Origin: Thamnidium elegans
Lineage: Eukaryota > Mucoromycota > Mucoromycetes > Mucorales > Mucoraceae
Reading direction: 5' to 3'
NCBI GenBank assembly: GCA_025201345.1
Contig: JAIXMG010000007.1
Span: 868,001 to 932,000, forward strand
Length of the DNA: 64,000 nt
Under the pieces are notes generated by a model, which saw nothing but the letters and a program-made list of their open reading frames with translations, did no database searches and was not told where the DNA came from. The position numbers and the translations under genes are program-made. This document shows positions 50,107 to 62,227 of this stretch, piece by piece. How positions within the stretch are numbered: position 1 is the first letter of the stretch; each line of letters starts with the position of its first letter.

Positions 50107-50322
50107 TTAAGAAAGTCGCTGAATTTTTTTCAGCGTGGACTTGAATATTGACATGATTGGCGAAGCTTCACAAAGAAGTAGTACGAAAAGCCTGTGTCCC
50201 ATCTTTTTTACGACTATAGACTCAGCTCTTGCTCTTTTGCCATTTGTACTAGTGTTGAACGAAACCACATGGATACAATGATTGGCTAAATAACTATTCT
50301 TCCGAACGTCATTTACAATAAA
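50107..50322 (-). other. Open minus-strand exon-like segment, unknown
   Basis: After a T-rich acceptor (TTTTTTAG), 71 codons stay open on the minus strand (SYLANHCIHVVSFNTSTNGK; RARAESIVVKKMGHRLFVLL) and end at TAA. There is no start or partner exon. It lies just outside the 5.4-kb element and may be a further relic. The product is not recognised. Confidence 0.3.
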
Positions 50323-50498
50323 CTAAAAAAAAATAGATATATAATTACTTTGTGTTACTATTATATCAAAATAAAATAGATATATATATATATACCATGC
50401 TAAAACAATTGACGATCGCCTCTTTTCTTTATTATACTTTTTAATAAACTCTTAATCTCTCTCTCTCCCTCTCCCTCTCATTCTTTCTTTTTTTTGTC

Positions 50499-52269
50499 AT
50501 GTCTTTTGACAGAGAGCATAAAATAATATTAATGGAAGATTCCAGTGGTCACGACCATCTGGCTTTGGAAGCGCTAGAACGTCGACGTCAAGCCTTAGCA
50601 GAGGTGATAATCAAGCAACAAAATAAAATAATAATAATAATAAATACCTCGACACTTTCCCATTAATACATAATGTTCTTTTTTTTTAAAAAAAAAACTA
50701 GATCGATAATGCAAAATTTGGCTGGTTTCATGTTAGAGCATGTATCGTTTCGGGTATTGGATTTTTCACAGACGCTTATGATATTTTCGCAATTAATTTG
50801 GTTTCAACCATGATTGGATTCGTTTATTACCAAGGCAACAACAATATTACACCTCACAACGTTGATACAGCTATTAAATTATCTTGTTCTGTTGGTACCG
50901 TTATCGGTCAACTTGTTTTTGGTCATCTTGCTGATCGGGTTGGTCGTAAGAGAATGTACGGTGTTGAGCTTATGATTATTATTGTTGCTACTGTGGGTCA
51001 AGCTTTAGCAGGTAATGGTCCCGCTGCCTCTTTCTGGGCTATCATTACTTTTTGGCGTATTATTCTCGGTATAGGTATCGGTGGTGATTACCCTCTTTCT
51101 TCTGTTATCACTTCTGAATTTGCTACCACAAAGCGTCGTGGTGCCATGATGGCAGCTGTCTTTGCTATGCAAGGTATTGGTCAACTCTCAGCTGGTCTTG
51201 TGGGGTTGATCGCTACTGTTGCTTTTAAAAAGGCAATTCAAGCTGATGCAACAAAACTTGATTTCGTTTGGCGTATCTTGATCGGCGTTGGCGCTATCCC
51301 TGCTGTATCTGCTCTCTACTACCGTTTGACTATTCCAGAGACACCTCGTTTTACAATTGATGTAGAACAAAAAATTGAAAAAGGTATTCAAGATGCTAAA
51401 GCCTTTCTCGAAAGAGGCGCATCAGCTGGTGACTATACGGATAACATTGCTATTGCACGTACCTATAATTATCCCAGAGCTTCATGGGCCGATTTTAAAA
51501 GACATTTCGGTAGATGGCAAAATGGCAAAGTCTTGTTTGGTGCAGCTTATTCCTGGTTTGCTCTTGATGTTGCTTGGTATGGTCTTGGTTTAAATAACTC
51601 TATTATTTTACAAAATATTGGTTTTGATGGTGAAGGAGATGCTTATACTTCAATCTTCCAAGTATGTCTTGGTAATATCATTATTAATTTACTCGGCTCC
51701 GTTCCTGGTTACTGGATCTCTGTCTTTACGATAGATAGATTGGGTCGTAAATTCATCCAAATTATGGGTTTTACTGTACTTACCATTATGTTTGTCATCC
51801 TTGGTTTTGCCTATGATCAAATTCTTGCCACATCGAATATTCTTTTCATTGTATTGTATACAATTACACAACTTTTCTTTAATTTTGGGCCCAACACAAC
51901 CACATTTATCGTGCCTGGTGAATGTTTCCCAACTCGGTACAGATCAACCGCACATGGTATTTCGGCAGCCTCTGGTAAGCTAGGATCCATTATTGCCCAA
52001 GTTGGATTTGGGTTACTGAAAGATATTGGTGGAACGAACAAATGGGTAAGTTAAGATTTTTTTTTTGTAAATTATACTTGTAAACATTACTAATGACGTT
52101 CTAATATTAGATTGATCACTTACTTCAAATATTTGCCTTCTTTATGTTGACAGGTATATTTTCCTCCTTCTTAATCCCTGAAACTATGGGTAAAACTCTT
52201 GATGAGCTGTCGGGAGAACTTCCTCCTAAAGAGACTATGGACTCTGAGCAATTCAAAGGAACCTATTAA
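50499..52269 (+). CDS. PHO84: High-affinity inorganic phosphate:H+ symporter (Pho84/PHT1 family)
   Basis: Three exons (50499-50603, 50702-52045, 52111-52269) give 535 aa. It is a twelve-helix MFS transporter with the PHS-family motifs: IGFFTDAYDIFAINLV in helix 1, FGHLADRVGRKRMYG (the MFS loop 2-3 motif), the family signature GIGIGGDYPLSSVITSEFA, LFFNFGPNTTTFIVPGECFP and RYRSTAHGISAASGKLGSI. The Asp in FTDAYD and the GGDYPLS motif form the phosphate/proton pathway in solved relatives. It imports phosphate at the plasma membrane and is usually induced by starvation; no specific regulatory box was located upstream. Exon 1 encodes the cytosolic N-terminus only. Confidence 0.95.
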
Positions 52270-52739
52270 ATCTTATATACACGTACATACTTATTTATTT
52301 TAAACTACTTAATCTTTCATCTAAATTACCATTATTATCATTTTTTTTTTTTGTATTAAATCACGTTATTTATTTATATTTGAAAAAATTTAGTTAGAAA
52401 AAAAAAGAGGGCAACGACATTAACATGAAATGGAGATATAAAATCAGTGTTCATAAGAACTGACAATGTTGGTTCAGGGTATATATTTATCTAGTGGTAT
52501 TACCATATACAGTCGATTATTGCTTCCAGAGATATAAGATCCTCTTCGGGAAACGAACCATTGTCTTTGTCATATAATATATTTGGAATGCATACTAGCA
52601 ATTTATCATAAACAACATCCCTTTAAATCCGGAACCGATTGTCAAATACCTAAACTATTGGATGATGATACCTTTTATTAATAATATTATAGTTTCGTGC
52701 AATTCCCATTTTATTTACTCTTCTACCTTATTTCTTTAT
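52270..52739. other. PHO84 downstream spacer
   Basis: About 470 bp, AT-rich, no coding signal. Ends at the MITE copy 2. Confidence 0.45.
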
Positions 52740-52897
52740 CGGTTTTCTTAGGGACCACCGCAAAAATCCTTTCGGATCACCGGTCTGTACATAGGGAAAC
52801 AGGATTTTTTTTGTATAAAATGGTGGTCCGAAAGCGGTATCCCTACGTACACACCGGTGGTCTGAAAGAATTTTTGCGGTGGTAACTAAGAAAACTG
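52740..52897. mobile_element. 158-bp MITE of the CTTAGGGACCAC TIR family (copy 2)
   Basis: The left end CGGTTTTCTTAGGGACCACC continues GCAAAAATCCTTTCGGA. The right end is an imperfect inverted copy (ending TTGCGGTGGTAACTAAGAAAACTG). It is the same family as the element at 7374-7550, but the ends have mutated and no clean target duplication remains; CTTTAT occurs on both sides but is offset by 3 bp on the right. It lies only 107 bp upstream of the SPC98 start codon. Confidence 0.82.
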
Positions 52898-53004
52898 TTC
52901 CTTTATAGTCGAGTCACTCCTATACGCGGTTCGTGTGACTTCTAAGTCAATAAAAACTTGATTCGCAAGAAACGCGAAGTAATCTTTAATTTTACCAAAT
53001 TAAT

Positions 53005-56000
53005 ATGAGTTACTCTGAAAATAAATGGGGCAGATATGGCGATAATAGCCCTAGAAAAATGTCGAGTAGAGTTTCCGTTTTATCTTCTCAAGGAGGAGAA
53101 GAATCTTCGTTCAGCAGCAGTAATGTTGCAAATTCTCATTTAAATAAAACACTATCAAAGTTGATTGACCGTTTTGATATTCCACTTGATAATCAAAGTT
53201 TACAAGAAACACAAAGAAAAAAGGAACGTCTTTTAGAAAGATATAGTAATTTATTAACTAGGTATGTGTATATATCATCGACGCGAAAAAAAAACATTGA
53301 GACTTAACAAAATTATATGCAGTCAAACGGAGCCATCTATAGTGAGGAATGAAGAGGATATAGCTACATCCATTCATGAAAGGCGTAAGTCTTTTTTCCT
53401 CCTTTAAAACGAATGGACCAATTAACTGTTTTTTTTTCGACGTAGTTATCCAAGATCACGGAAGTACGGAAAAAGCATATCGATTTGGACGTCTTTATAA
53501 TAAGTTGGCATCTAATGTAATGTACGCATAATTGACAACACAAAGATAACTTTTAATTCTCATTAATTAAGCTTAGAATCGACTTGGTAAAAAATGGTCT
53601 ATATTATACTTGTTATCAAATCTATCGGTAAATTATTTAAAAATAATAACCACATGATGTATATGGTATTAACAATTTACAATAGTCTTTGGATGTGACA
53701 GTAAGAGGATTACAAAATATTGATAGCGAAGTAGAGTATTTACAACCACCTGTATCAAGACCATTTGAGACAACGATACAGGACGATACCTCAAATTCAT
53801 CGAGAAATACTCGTCGTAGATTAGCAAGAAATGAATCATTACGTTCCAATGAAATGGAAATGGATATATTACCACCAGCTGTACAATTACAAAGAGCAAA
53901 AGAACAACAAAGAAGTGACGTTTCGTCTGTTTATGTTACTGAATCTGATTTACTTCGAGATTTGATATTTATTTTCCAAGGCATTGATGGACAATATATT
54001 AAGTTTAATCCGGAACTAAACGACTATTCACTTGTGAGTGGAATATCAGTATCGAAACCAATGGAAGAGATGGTTTTCAAGCTAGCTGATATTGGCTGGC
54101 TTTATATCAAAATTAGGAAGTTCGTACAGTTAAATGTTGATAATTCAAACATTGGTCTAGTTGGACAATCACTTTGTGCGGCTTTACAACATGAATTGAC
54201 TGAATATTATAAATTAATTGCTATTCTTGAAGCTCAAATTGAAAAACAAATTGCTGATAAATCACTTCCTAACGATCAACAAAGTTTAACACTGAAGAGA
54301 TTAATGGTTTGGACTTTGGATTGTACGCAAAAATTAAGGTTGATGAGTATCTTGGTTGACGTCTGTCAAGGTAAGTTTATTATATGTTATTTATGAGGAT
54401 GGGTATATAAATGCTATTTCGTGTTTATATAGATAAAAAAGGCGGTGCTTTAATGACGACAATTCATAATTATACCAAACATGGTGATCCATTTTTTAGA
54501 AAGTACCTTACTGAAATGTTGCAAGTTGTATCGAAGCCATTCTATGAAATGTTGGCAAGATGGGTATATGAAGGCGAATTAGATGATCCTTATGGTGAAT
54601 TTTTGGTAGCATGCGACCCTACTGTATCAGAAGAAGATCTTTGGCAAAGCAAATACTCTATTCGTGAAAATATGTTGCCCTCATTTTTATCCAAGGAATT
54701 GGGTCAAAAGATCTTTGCTATTGGAAAATCACTTAATTTCATTCGTTACAGTTGCCATGATGATACCCTCGTTGAACAATATTACACTACGTTTAATAAT
54801 AATACGGCAGGTATGAACAGATATAGGTTTAGAAAATATATAGTCCTAACAGCTTTAATATAGCAAGATTAACGTTTAAATACGGTGAAACTAAAGCTGT
54901 AGAAGAGGCCATTGATATAGCTTATATGAATACTAGTAAAGCGTTACTTGATTTATTAAAGACAAAGTACAAACTGATGGACCATCTGAAAGCAATGAAA
55001 AGATATTTACTCTTGGGACAAGGTGATTTTATTCAATATTTAATGGATGTTTTAGGGTAAGACTTTTTTTAAAAAATAATAATAACTATTGTATACATGT
55101 ACTAAAGTATATTTTATTTCCAGCGAAAATTTAAGCAAACCTGCTACAACGTTATTACGACATAACTTGACGGGTATATTAGAAACGGCAGTACGTTCTT
55201 CCAACGCTCAATATGACGACCCGGAGATATTAAACCGATTGGATGTCAGACTTTTAGAGGTACCTTTTTTTTATTACGATTTTATCTTTGTTCTAGTTTA
55301 CCAATTTACATCCCCCTTTTATATAAATATATAGATTCAAAATAATGACTTGGGATGGGATGTTTTTACGCTGGATTATCATGTAGATGCACCTATTAAT
55401 ACTGTATTTAGTCCTGTTGCTATGCTTCAGTATCTTCAAATATTCAATTTCCTTTGGAGGCTAAAACGAGTTGAATATACGCTATCAGCATCATGGAAAA
55501 AATGGGGAAAAGCAAGCCGAGAATTCGCAAATGTGACGGATATTCGACAGGACTTACACTTTGCTCAATTGACCATTCAGCGCATGGTTCATTTTATTTA
55601 TCAGTTGCAGCATTACGTTCTTTTCGAGGTATATTATAATATTTTCGTAAGCATAAAACATATAATAATCGAGATATATAGGTACTTGAATGTTCATGGG
55701 ATAAATTGGAAACTTTCATTGAAAACAAGAGTATTGATTTAGATTCAATTATTGAAACTCATTTGAACTATTTGTCAGAAATTACGGAAAAGGGCTTTTT
55801 AAGTGGGACAAAAGAAATAGCTTTATCCGGTAGGCTCAATAATATCTTTGACTCTATATTAAGATATAAAGTTGCCTTGGATCATCTTCATGAATATGCT
55901 ACTTCTGAATCTGCCAAAATGATTTTTGGTAAAACAGGATTTTCAGATAAAATCAGCCTTATAAGACATCATCAGCAAGAGAAGGAAGATGATTTCACAA

Positions 56001-56125
56001 TTCAAGTTTTGGAGTTTTTAAACATTTTAAAATCATACCATGATGAAGATTTGAGATCTTTGTCAACCCGGTTGGACTATAATGATTATTATTCTTCGTT
56101 CAAAATTACTCCACAGACTCCATAA
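53005..56125 (+). CDS. SPC98: Gamma-tubulin complex component 3 (Spc98/GCP3)
   Basis: Ten exons (53005-53261, 53323-53384, 53446-53516, 53577-53627, 53686-54370, 54433-54810, 54864-55056, 55124-55259, 55335-55628, 55682-56125) give 856 aa. The GCP N-domain begins with [20 protein letters not shown], followed by [48 protein letters not shown] and [14 protein letters not shown]. The gamma-tubulin-binding C-domain carries [32 protein letters not shown] and [16 protein letters not shown]. Spc98/GCP3 pairs with Spc97/GCP2 to nucleate microtubules at the spindle pole. The Ser-rich N-terminus is the region that binds the pole-body receptor in relatives. The strong [13 protein letters not shown] block leaves no doubt about the family. 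Confidence 0.94.
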
Positions 56126-56413
56126 TTATATCTTTCAATAAACAAATGTACATACTACTATACTATATTGCTTCTTTTAAAGCTGTTAATTGTTAAAATT
56201 CATGCATATATTTTTATTTTTAAGATAAACGGATAAACAAGCTGTGTTTAAAGTAATTTCTAATGTTTTCATTTAATACTTACCTACACACCTGGACATT
56301 AATGTTTTAAAATAAGCAAATCAGATTTTTTTTTTCAGTAACAAATATTCTAAAAATGTAAACTTACATTATAAACGTCAACTAGTTTTTGATACTAGGA
56401 CTTGAGAAGGGTA

Positions 56414-56611
56414 TTATTGTCTTTGGAATTTTGAAGGAACTTCATGATTCATAATTACATTCCAGGAAATAGAATGCATGTTTCGGGAAGCGTTGATATC
56501 TCTTTGCCATAAGAAATTGCAGGATTGATTTAAGCAATGTAATACACCAAACAAAGAAACACCGTCGATTTTGACATTCTCTGTATTGTTTCCAGAGCAA
56601 TTGGAACAAGT
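56414..56611 (-). pseudogene. TnpB/Fanzor-like zinc ribbon and RuvC-III fragment (relic C)
   Basis: Minus strand, 65 codons after an AAAATAG acceptor-like site. They start TCSNCSGNNTENVKIDG, continue LHCLNQSCNFLWQRDINASR and end EVPSKFQRQ. CxxC, then C-x4-C, then W-Q-R-D-I-N-A-S-R-N-M is the TnpB/Fanzor C-terminal layout; all Cys and the RuvC-III Asp are kept. A degraded 5' extension on the same strand (56910-56620: CFRPDMALSTKQYKLFSLVP, MYSFTRKYVKN, KRNPNTNEYI) may be earlier parts of the same gene, in changing frames. The RuvC-I region was not found. Confidence 0.68.
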
Positions 56612-56910
56612 CTATTTTTTTTCTTTCTTTGAATATTTTGTAATCATTTTTATTTTTGTCATTATTTCGATTTTGATTTTGATTTAATATATTCATTGGT
56701 ATTTGGGTTTCTCTTTGAACTTTAAGCAATAAAGATCTTAAATATGCAATATCTATTTTTTACATATTTGCGAGTGAATGAATACATTGGAACGAGAGAG
56801 AAAAGCTTGTATTGTTTTGTAGATAGCGCCATATCAGGTCTGAAACAATCTTGAATTCTTATATTTAAACGATTCTCGTTATTTTCGTCTAGGTAATAAT
56901 TATCCTTCAT
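56612..56910 (-). pseudogene. Degraded upstream part of relic C
   Basis: A minus-strand open frame (56910-56722) runs from MKDNYYLDENNENRL through DMALSTKQYKLFSLVPMYSF. A shifted piece RNPNTNEYIKSKSKSK then precedes the zinc-ribbon segment. Strand, order and spacing suggest the same ancestral gene, but no catalytic motif was recognised here. Confidence 0.4.
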
Positions 56911-58515
56911 AGTTATCCGAATATTCAGAAAAAAAAATATAATAATGATAATAATAAATTGATTGTTGAGATAATAATAAAACCTTAAATATCATCTTTT
57001 CTTTTGCTCCTGGTAGATTAATCACAACAACAAATCTGATTATAGAAAATGTATCATTGTATCACTTTTAGCTGTTTCATTATGCTTTGTAATACACATA
57101 TTTATCAATCGTTATAACGTAGTACAGAGGGATCAAAGTAACATGTAGCTAACGTTATATCTGTATATCGTTTTATATAAGTTGATAACAGATATCACAC
57201 TTGTATAAAATTACGTCTAAATTATATTACTCAAATATTACTTGGATACATCATATCTTCCTTTCTTTATGTATTATGTCTGATAATTACAACCGAAATA
57301 CTTTAGCTTATCAACTTCAAGATTTGGCAAGATAATTGAACGAGATTCGCCAACAGTTGCAGCAACAATCGCGCTTTCAAGGGAAGCTTTAAAGGTAAGA
57401 TCTATTATTACAAGTTTTCATTGAGTTAGTATGCTGTCACGATCATATTAGCTTTCCTTTTTTATGATATATAATACAATTCAGTCAAAGCAATAAAACT
57501 CTGAAAAATCAAAGTTCGAGCAGTCGTATAATACCATCCCATTTTTTTTCTTTCACATAAACTACCAGATCCTTGAAACAAGAGGTGTTACCAATGTGTT
57601 GATGATCGACCTAACCAACATACAGCTACAGTTTTGTCGTGATAATCATATTCAGATGTGGAGTTTTATAACAAACTGCTGCGGCTTTAAAGTCACTTTT
57701 TTTTTTCATTTTTCCCTCTTCTTTCTTTCTTTTTTCAAAGATTAATTTGCGTTCTATTTCTTGGCCAAAACTCGCAGCATAAGGTAATTAATATACACTT
57801 TATTAACTATTCTTTAATCAACAGACCATAAAATGCATGTATCATCACGTGTAATGTGGGCTTCAGTATGGTAATATTCACGCGTCTTTGTAAAATTGTT
57901 TTTATCTATTCATACACTCTAATATATTGTATCCTTTTTAAAAGCAGTTTCTTCTTTCATTTGTTCTGAATTCTAATAAGGTATGGCATTCTCATTTCAT
58001 TTGTATCATTATTTTTTCTAAAATCTATTCATTTGTTAGTATTTTTTTTCTCTTCTAAAATCATAAGGTACGCGTGTTTTTGTTAATAATTATATTATGA
58101 TTCATATTCTCTAGCATACTTTTTAACGGCTATTATTTCTACACATTTTTATCCAATAAAATTTTATTATTTCGATACTACGTAATATCGTTTTTGACCG
58201 CCATTCCCAAAAAGAAGAATCAATCCCTGATGTTTACAAATAAGCCTGCAAGAAAAACCTCTGAGTGTGTAGACAGGTTAAGTTTAATAAACTCCTGTAA
58301 ATAGTAAATTAAATTCTGTTACGGATAAATAAAAATTCATCAGGTAAAATATGGCGGATAATTTACGGGTAAAGAGAAGAAAAAAAGAGGGCCATGAAAA
58401 CTTTATTATTTATTATTTTTGTTATTACTAATAGGTTTTTTAAGATAAGAATAAAGGATTGTATTATTAAGAAAGTATTTTTCGATTTTTTTTTTTAGAA
58501 AGAAAAGGAAATTAA
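56911..58515. other. 1.6-kb intergenic region with a small relic
   Basis: AT-rich. At 57277 a start reads MSDNYNRNTLAYQLQDLAR, then TAA, then LNEIRQQLQQQS in the same frame, a coiled-coil-like fragment broken by one stop and probably an element remnant. No intact gene. Confidence 0.45.
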
Positions 58516-59854
58516 TTAAACAGCTGTAGCAACAAAAGTGTTAGCGTTGACAGGCTTTTCTACAGCGAAAAAGAACATGGGAGTGAAAATACCCATTTCA
58601 CCTCCAGCAACTAAATTATCTGCGGCATCATTTAATAACCGAGAAGTTTCCAAGACTCCGGAAGGAACTAAATTAAATTTGTTAAGAAAAGTCAAGAGAG
58701 TATCGGTGTAGAAACGACCATTAGGTGAACGCAGAAATCCTCGCAAACCACTATCTGTCATTTTCAAAGTATTGTACCAAGGTTGTGTAGCATTATCAAC
58801 AATACCAATATCAGCTTGTTCGAGGACCTTAAACCCAACAGTTTCTAATGCCTTAATACACTCTTTTGTCGTATATAGTTTTGAAATGGAGTTACCTTGC
58901 TCGATAGCGTGAACAACTTTCTTCATAGAGATATCGTTTTCATCATATACGTCTGTTGTACACCATTCATAACATGCGAATCTTCCTCCAGGTTTCAGTA
59001 CGCGATAGATCTCTCCATAAACTTGTTCAAGATGAGGGGCATGAACTGTAGCTTCGACAGAGAATACGGAGTCAAACGTTTCATCCTCAATAGGCATCTT
59101 TGTGAAATCACCTTTAATAAAATCAGTATAATCACTCAAACCATACTTGATAGAATACGCTTCACAACGTTGCAACTGGTATGAATTGTTATTTATACCA
59201 GTAACATGAGCACCATTTGAAAATTTAACAATCTCTCGGAGTGGACCACCTAAGTACAAATTTTCTTTTAGAGAAGTACTATATATTAACCCGTATTATA
59301 TATTTACCAACACCACAACCAGTATCCTATAATAACATTGGTATCGTTAGATATACAATCGTATTAAGTAGACATACACATATATTTACCAAGACTCTCA
59401 TTCCCTTCTTTAATCCCAGTTTTAAAGCCAAATATGCTTCATGACGATTTATATTTTCTTCGAACGTATCGCCTGATAGTATGCAGTAAAAAAAAAAAAT
59501 CAATATAAGACCACATGATATACTCAGGATAGTTCTTTGTTTACCTTTATAAAGCTTTGCAAAATGAAACGATTGTCCCCAACCATATTCATAAAAGTCA
59601 GTAACCAAGTCATAGAAGGCATTAGTCATATTTTGAGCTTGATGACGCCTATTTTCAACGTGTTTATCGTTATCTTCCAGCTCATTTGAATCTTTCCAGT
59701 TATTGTTATAAGAATCAGAGACATCCTTATTTAATAGAGAGTTCTTTTGCACTACCTTCTTGAAGAAGCCAGTTTCTTCTAGTACCAAACTACCATGGAG
59801 CTTACGCATCATTTGAATTTCTTCTGAGTTTTTATTATCAGTAGCCAAAGACAT
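58516..59854 (-). CDS. ERG6: Sterol 24-C-methyltransferase (Erg6)
   Basis: Four exons on the minus strand (59854-59545, 59472-59390, 59326-59308, 59249-58516) give 381 aa, the usual Erg6 length. The family block FYEYGWGQSFHFAKLYKG precedes the SAM site DTGCGVGGPLREIVKF, with acidic residues in GDFTKMPIED and YEWCTTDVYDEND. Sterol methyltransferase C-terminal domain: GSEQ-like region through NKFNLVPSG. Erg6 transfers a methyl group from SAM to C-24 of zymosterol/lanosterol-type sterols on lipid droplets and ER, committing carbon to ergosterol. Exon 3 is a 19-nt micro-exon that encodes DTGCGVG, the core of the SAM-binding loop, so skipping it would both shift the frame and remove the cofactor site. 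Confidence 0.96.
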
Positions 59855-62227
59855 TTTTTTATGAAAAAAATATAATAACGAAAAAAGATAAAGAGCAAAG
59901 AAAAGGTATAAAACGTATTTTATCTATTTATGCTTCTCAGTCTAGTAACTCTTGTTTGTTTTCGTGGATAATGTTAATAGCCGTTTCAAAATGTACTTTT
60001 TTTTTTGTATCGACCGTGTAAATGGAGACCGTGTAAATGGAGAGAAAAAGATATTTTAGCCTATAAAAGCTTATCTAGTCTGCTTAAAAATACAAAACAG
60101 AGGGAAAAAGTGAAAAAGTGACAATCATTTGCCAGCGGTACATTTACGCTATCTCACTATTTAGACAATTTTATTTAGGCCCGTCTTAGCTTTTTTTTAA
60201 GAAAAAAAGAGAGGAGAAACGGATGATGAATGGCTTCGCGTAAAAAAATACAGCCAACATAAAAGCGAGTCATTTTTTTTTCATGTCATTGTACACGTAC
60301 CATCTAAAAATAGTCATGGCTCGACAATCTTACTGTGATACAAAAATTAAAGACCAATGCAAAGAGTTGGTATAATCTATGTTCTCAAGAAATGCTTAAT
60401 ATAAGATCAAAGAAGTTCTAATCACTCTTTACAATTTCTATATATGTATATAAAAGAAAGGAGAAAAAGATAAAACTAGACTCATTAATTCTAAATAAAA
60501 GTTTTTTTTTTTAATGCTTAAATGTATTTATCCCTGTTTGTTTACATCAAAAGCTATTGGTTTTTATGTGAGCTGCAAGCTGACACTTTGTAAAAGAATT
60601 TCTGGGCTGCAAGTTCAGTTAAAAGAAAAGCTGGTCTTGAGTTAAATGAAATGTAATATGACGTATTGTTTCTCCTTTGTCCGCTTTCACATACACGTTA
60701 ATTTCATAAAAATGGAGCTTGCGTGAACCAAGTTGGAACAATAAGTACAGACATGTATATAAAAATGATTAGCTAAAGTATAAGTATGGTATAAGTATGA
60801 AACAAACTTATCATGAGTAAGCAGACCCCTTTTTTATCAACTTTTAAATACGTTAATATCATATTTAAAAAGAGACGCGTTTGAGAAAAAAATTCAAACT
60901 ACTTCTATTCAAGTTGCTCAGGCTGAGGTCCAAGTGCAAGGACGCTAACTACTTAAATTTGTAAGAAAATAATAATTTGCCACCATTTACTGATAATATC
61001 CGACCTAATGTCATTCATACAGCTAATATTAATACATCAGTTTATACTTATTTAATACCCTTATTATTTTTTATTCTTTTTATAAACTTATTTAGTATTA
61101 ATGAGTTTGGTTTTTCTTTTTTCTCTCTTTTTTTTTTAAAAAAAAAATATTAGTTGATAGAAATTGTAAAGAGTGATTACACTTTTATTCATAAATTATT
61201 CGTCACTTTTAGAAAAATAAAATAAAATAAAATAGAATAAAGGAAAGAAAAGGAAAAATTAGTAAAAAGTTACTTCGAAATAAATATAAAAACTTACAAT
61301 TGATTATAAAAAATAGTAAAAGGGACAGACAGAACGAAGAGGTAGACAGAACAAAGAGACAGAACAAAGAGACAGAACAAAGAGACAGAATGGAGAGACA
61401 GAATGAAGAGCCAAAATGAAGGAACTAAAAGAAATAAAAAGGTAGAGGTTAGCATGTGAAACGAATGATTTGAGCTTACTGTCCGGTGAAGGAGATGCAT
61501 CTTGCGATAGACAGAGCGATAACAAAGTCGGAGGAGTTGGTGATGTAGTTGGCGAATGTTGGACACTTCCTTATAAACTATCTGGAAAGAAACAGCTTTT
61601 TTCCCGTCATAAAATGTATTTTAGGGATCATTTACTCTTGGTTATTTCTCGTATGCCCGAAAGATATTTGACTGTAAAAAAAAACAATAGCAGTCATATC
61701 AAGTATTAAAACTTAACACTCATTAGTTGTATATTTAAGTATTTAACTTGTATCTAAAATTAAAAATTATCTGGTTAAAATTTTATTATCATATGGATAA
61801 TTGTTTTTGTTTGTAAAAAGTGACGATTTCTATTTGATCGGCGTGATATAACTTCTTCGATCTTAAGTACATAAATTATACCCGCTTTTCGCATTAGTTT
61901 TTAATTGTTGTACCACAGTAAGATCATCAAACGGAGAAGGTATAATGACATGGATGAAAAGAAAAAAGAAAATTTATTTTTATGCTGGCTGTATTTTTTA
62001 CATCTAGTCGCTTCTCCTCTTTTTTTTTTTTTTAAAAAAAAAAACCTGGACTTGCAATAAAAATTGTCTAAATAGTGAGACAACATAAATGTTGATTGTA
62101 GTACAATTACTATTACAACAATAGAAGGAGTAGTCCAGCTCATATCTCCCTTTTTCAATTTTCCTTTTTTTCCTTTTCCCTTTTTTTTTTTCCTTTTCCT
62201 TTTTATAAAAAATCTACATAAAATCAA
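59855..62227. other. 2.4-kb intergenic region, no supported gene
   Basis: AT-rich with poly-T tracts and a 13-bp minisatellite. A plus-strand open frame at about 61470-61709 (TLPYKLSGKKQLFSRHKMYF) has ordinary composition but no start, splice partner or recognised homology, and could be an element scrap. Confidence 0.5.
61344..61408. repeat. 13-bp minisatellite, five units
   Basis: AGACAGAACAAAG is repeated three times exactly and twice with changes (AGACAGAATGGAG, AGACAGAATGAAG); partial units precede it from about 61324. Confidence 0.92.
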
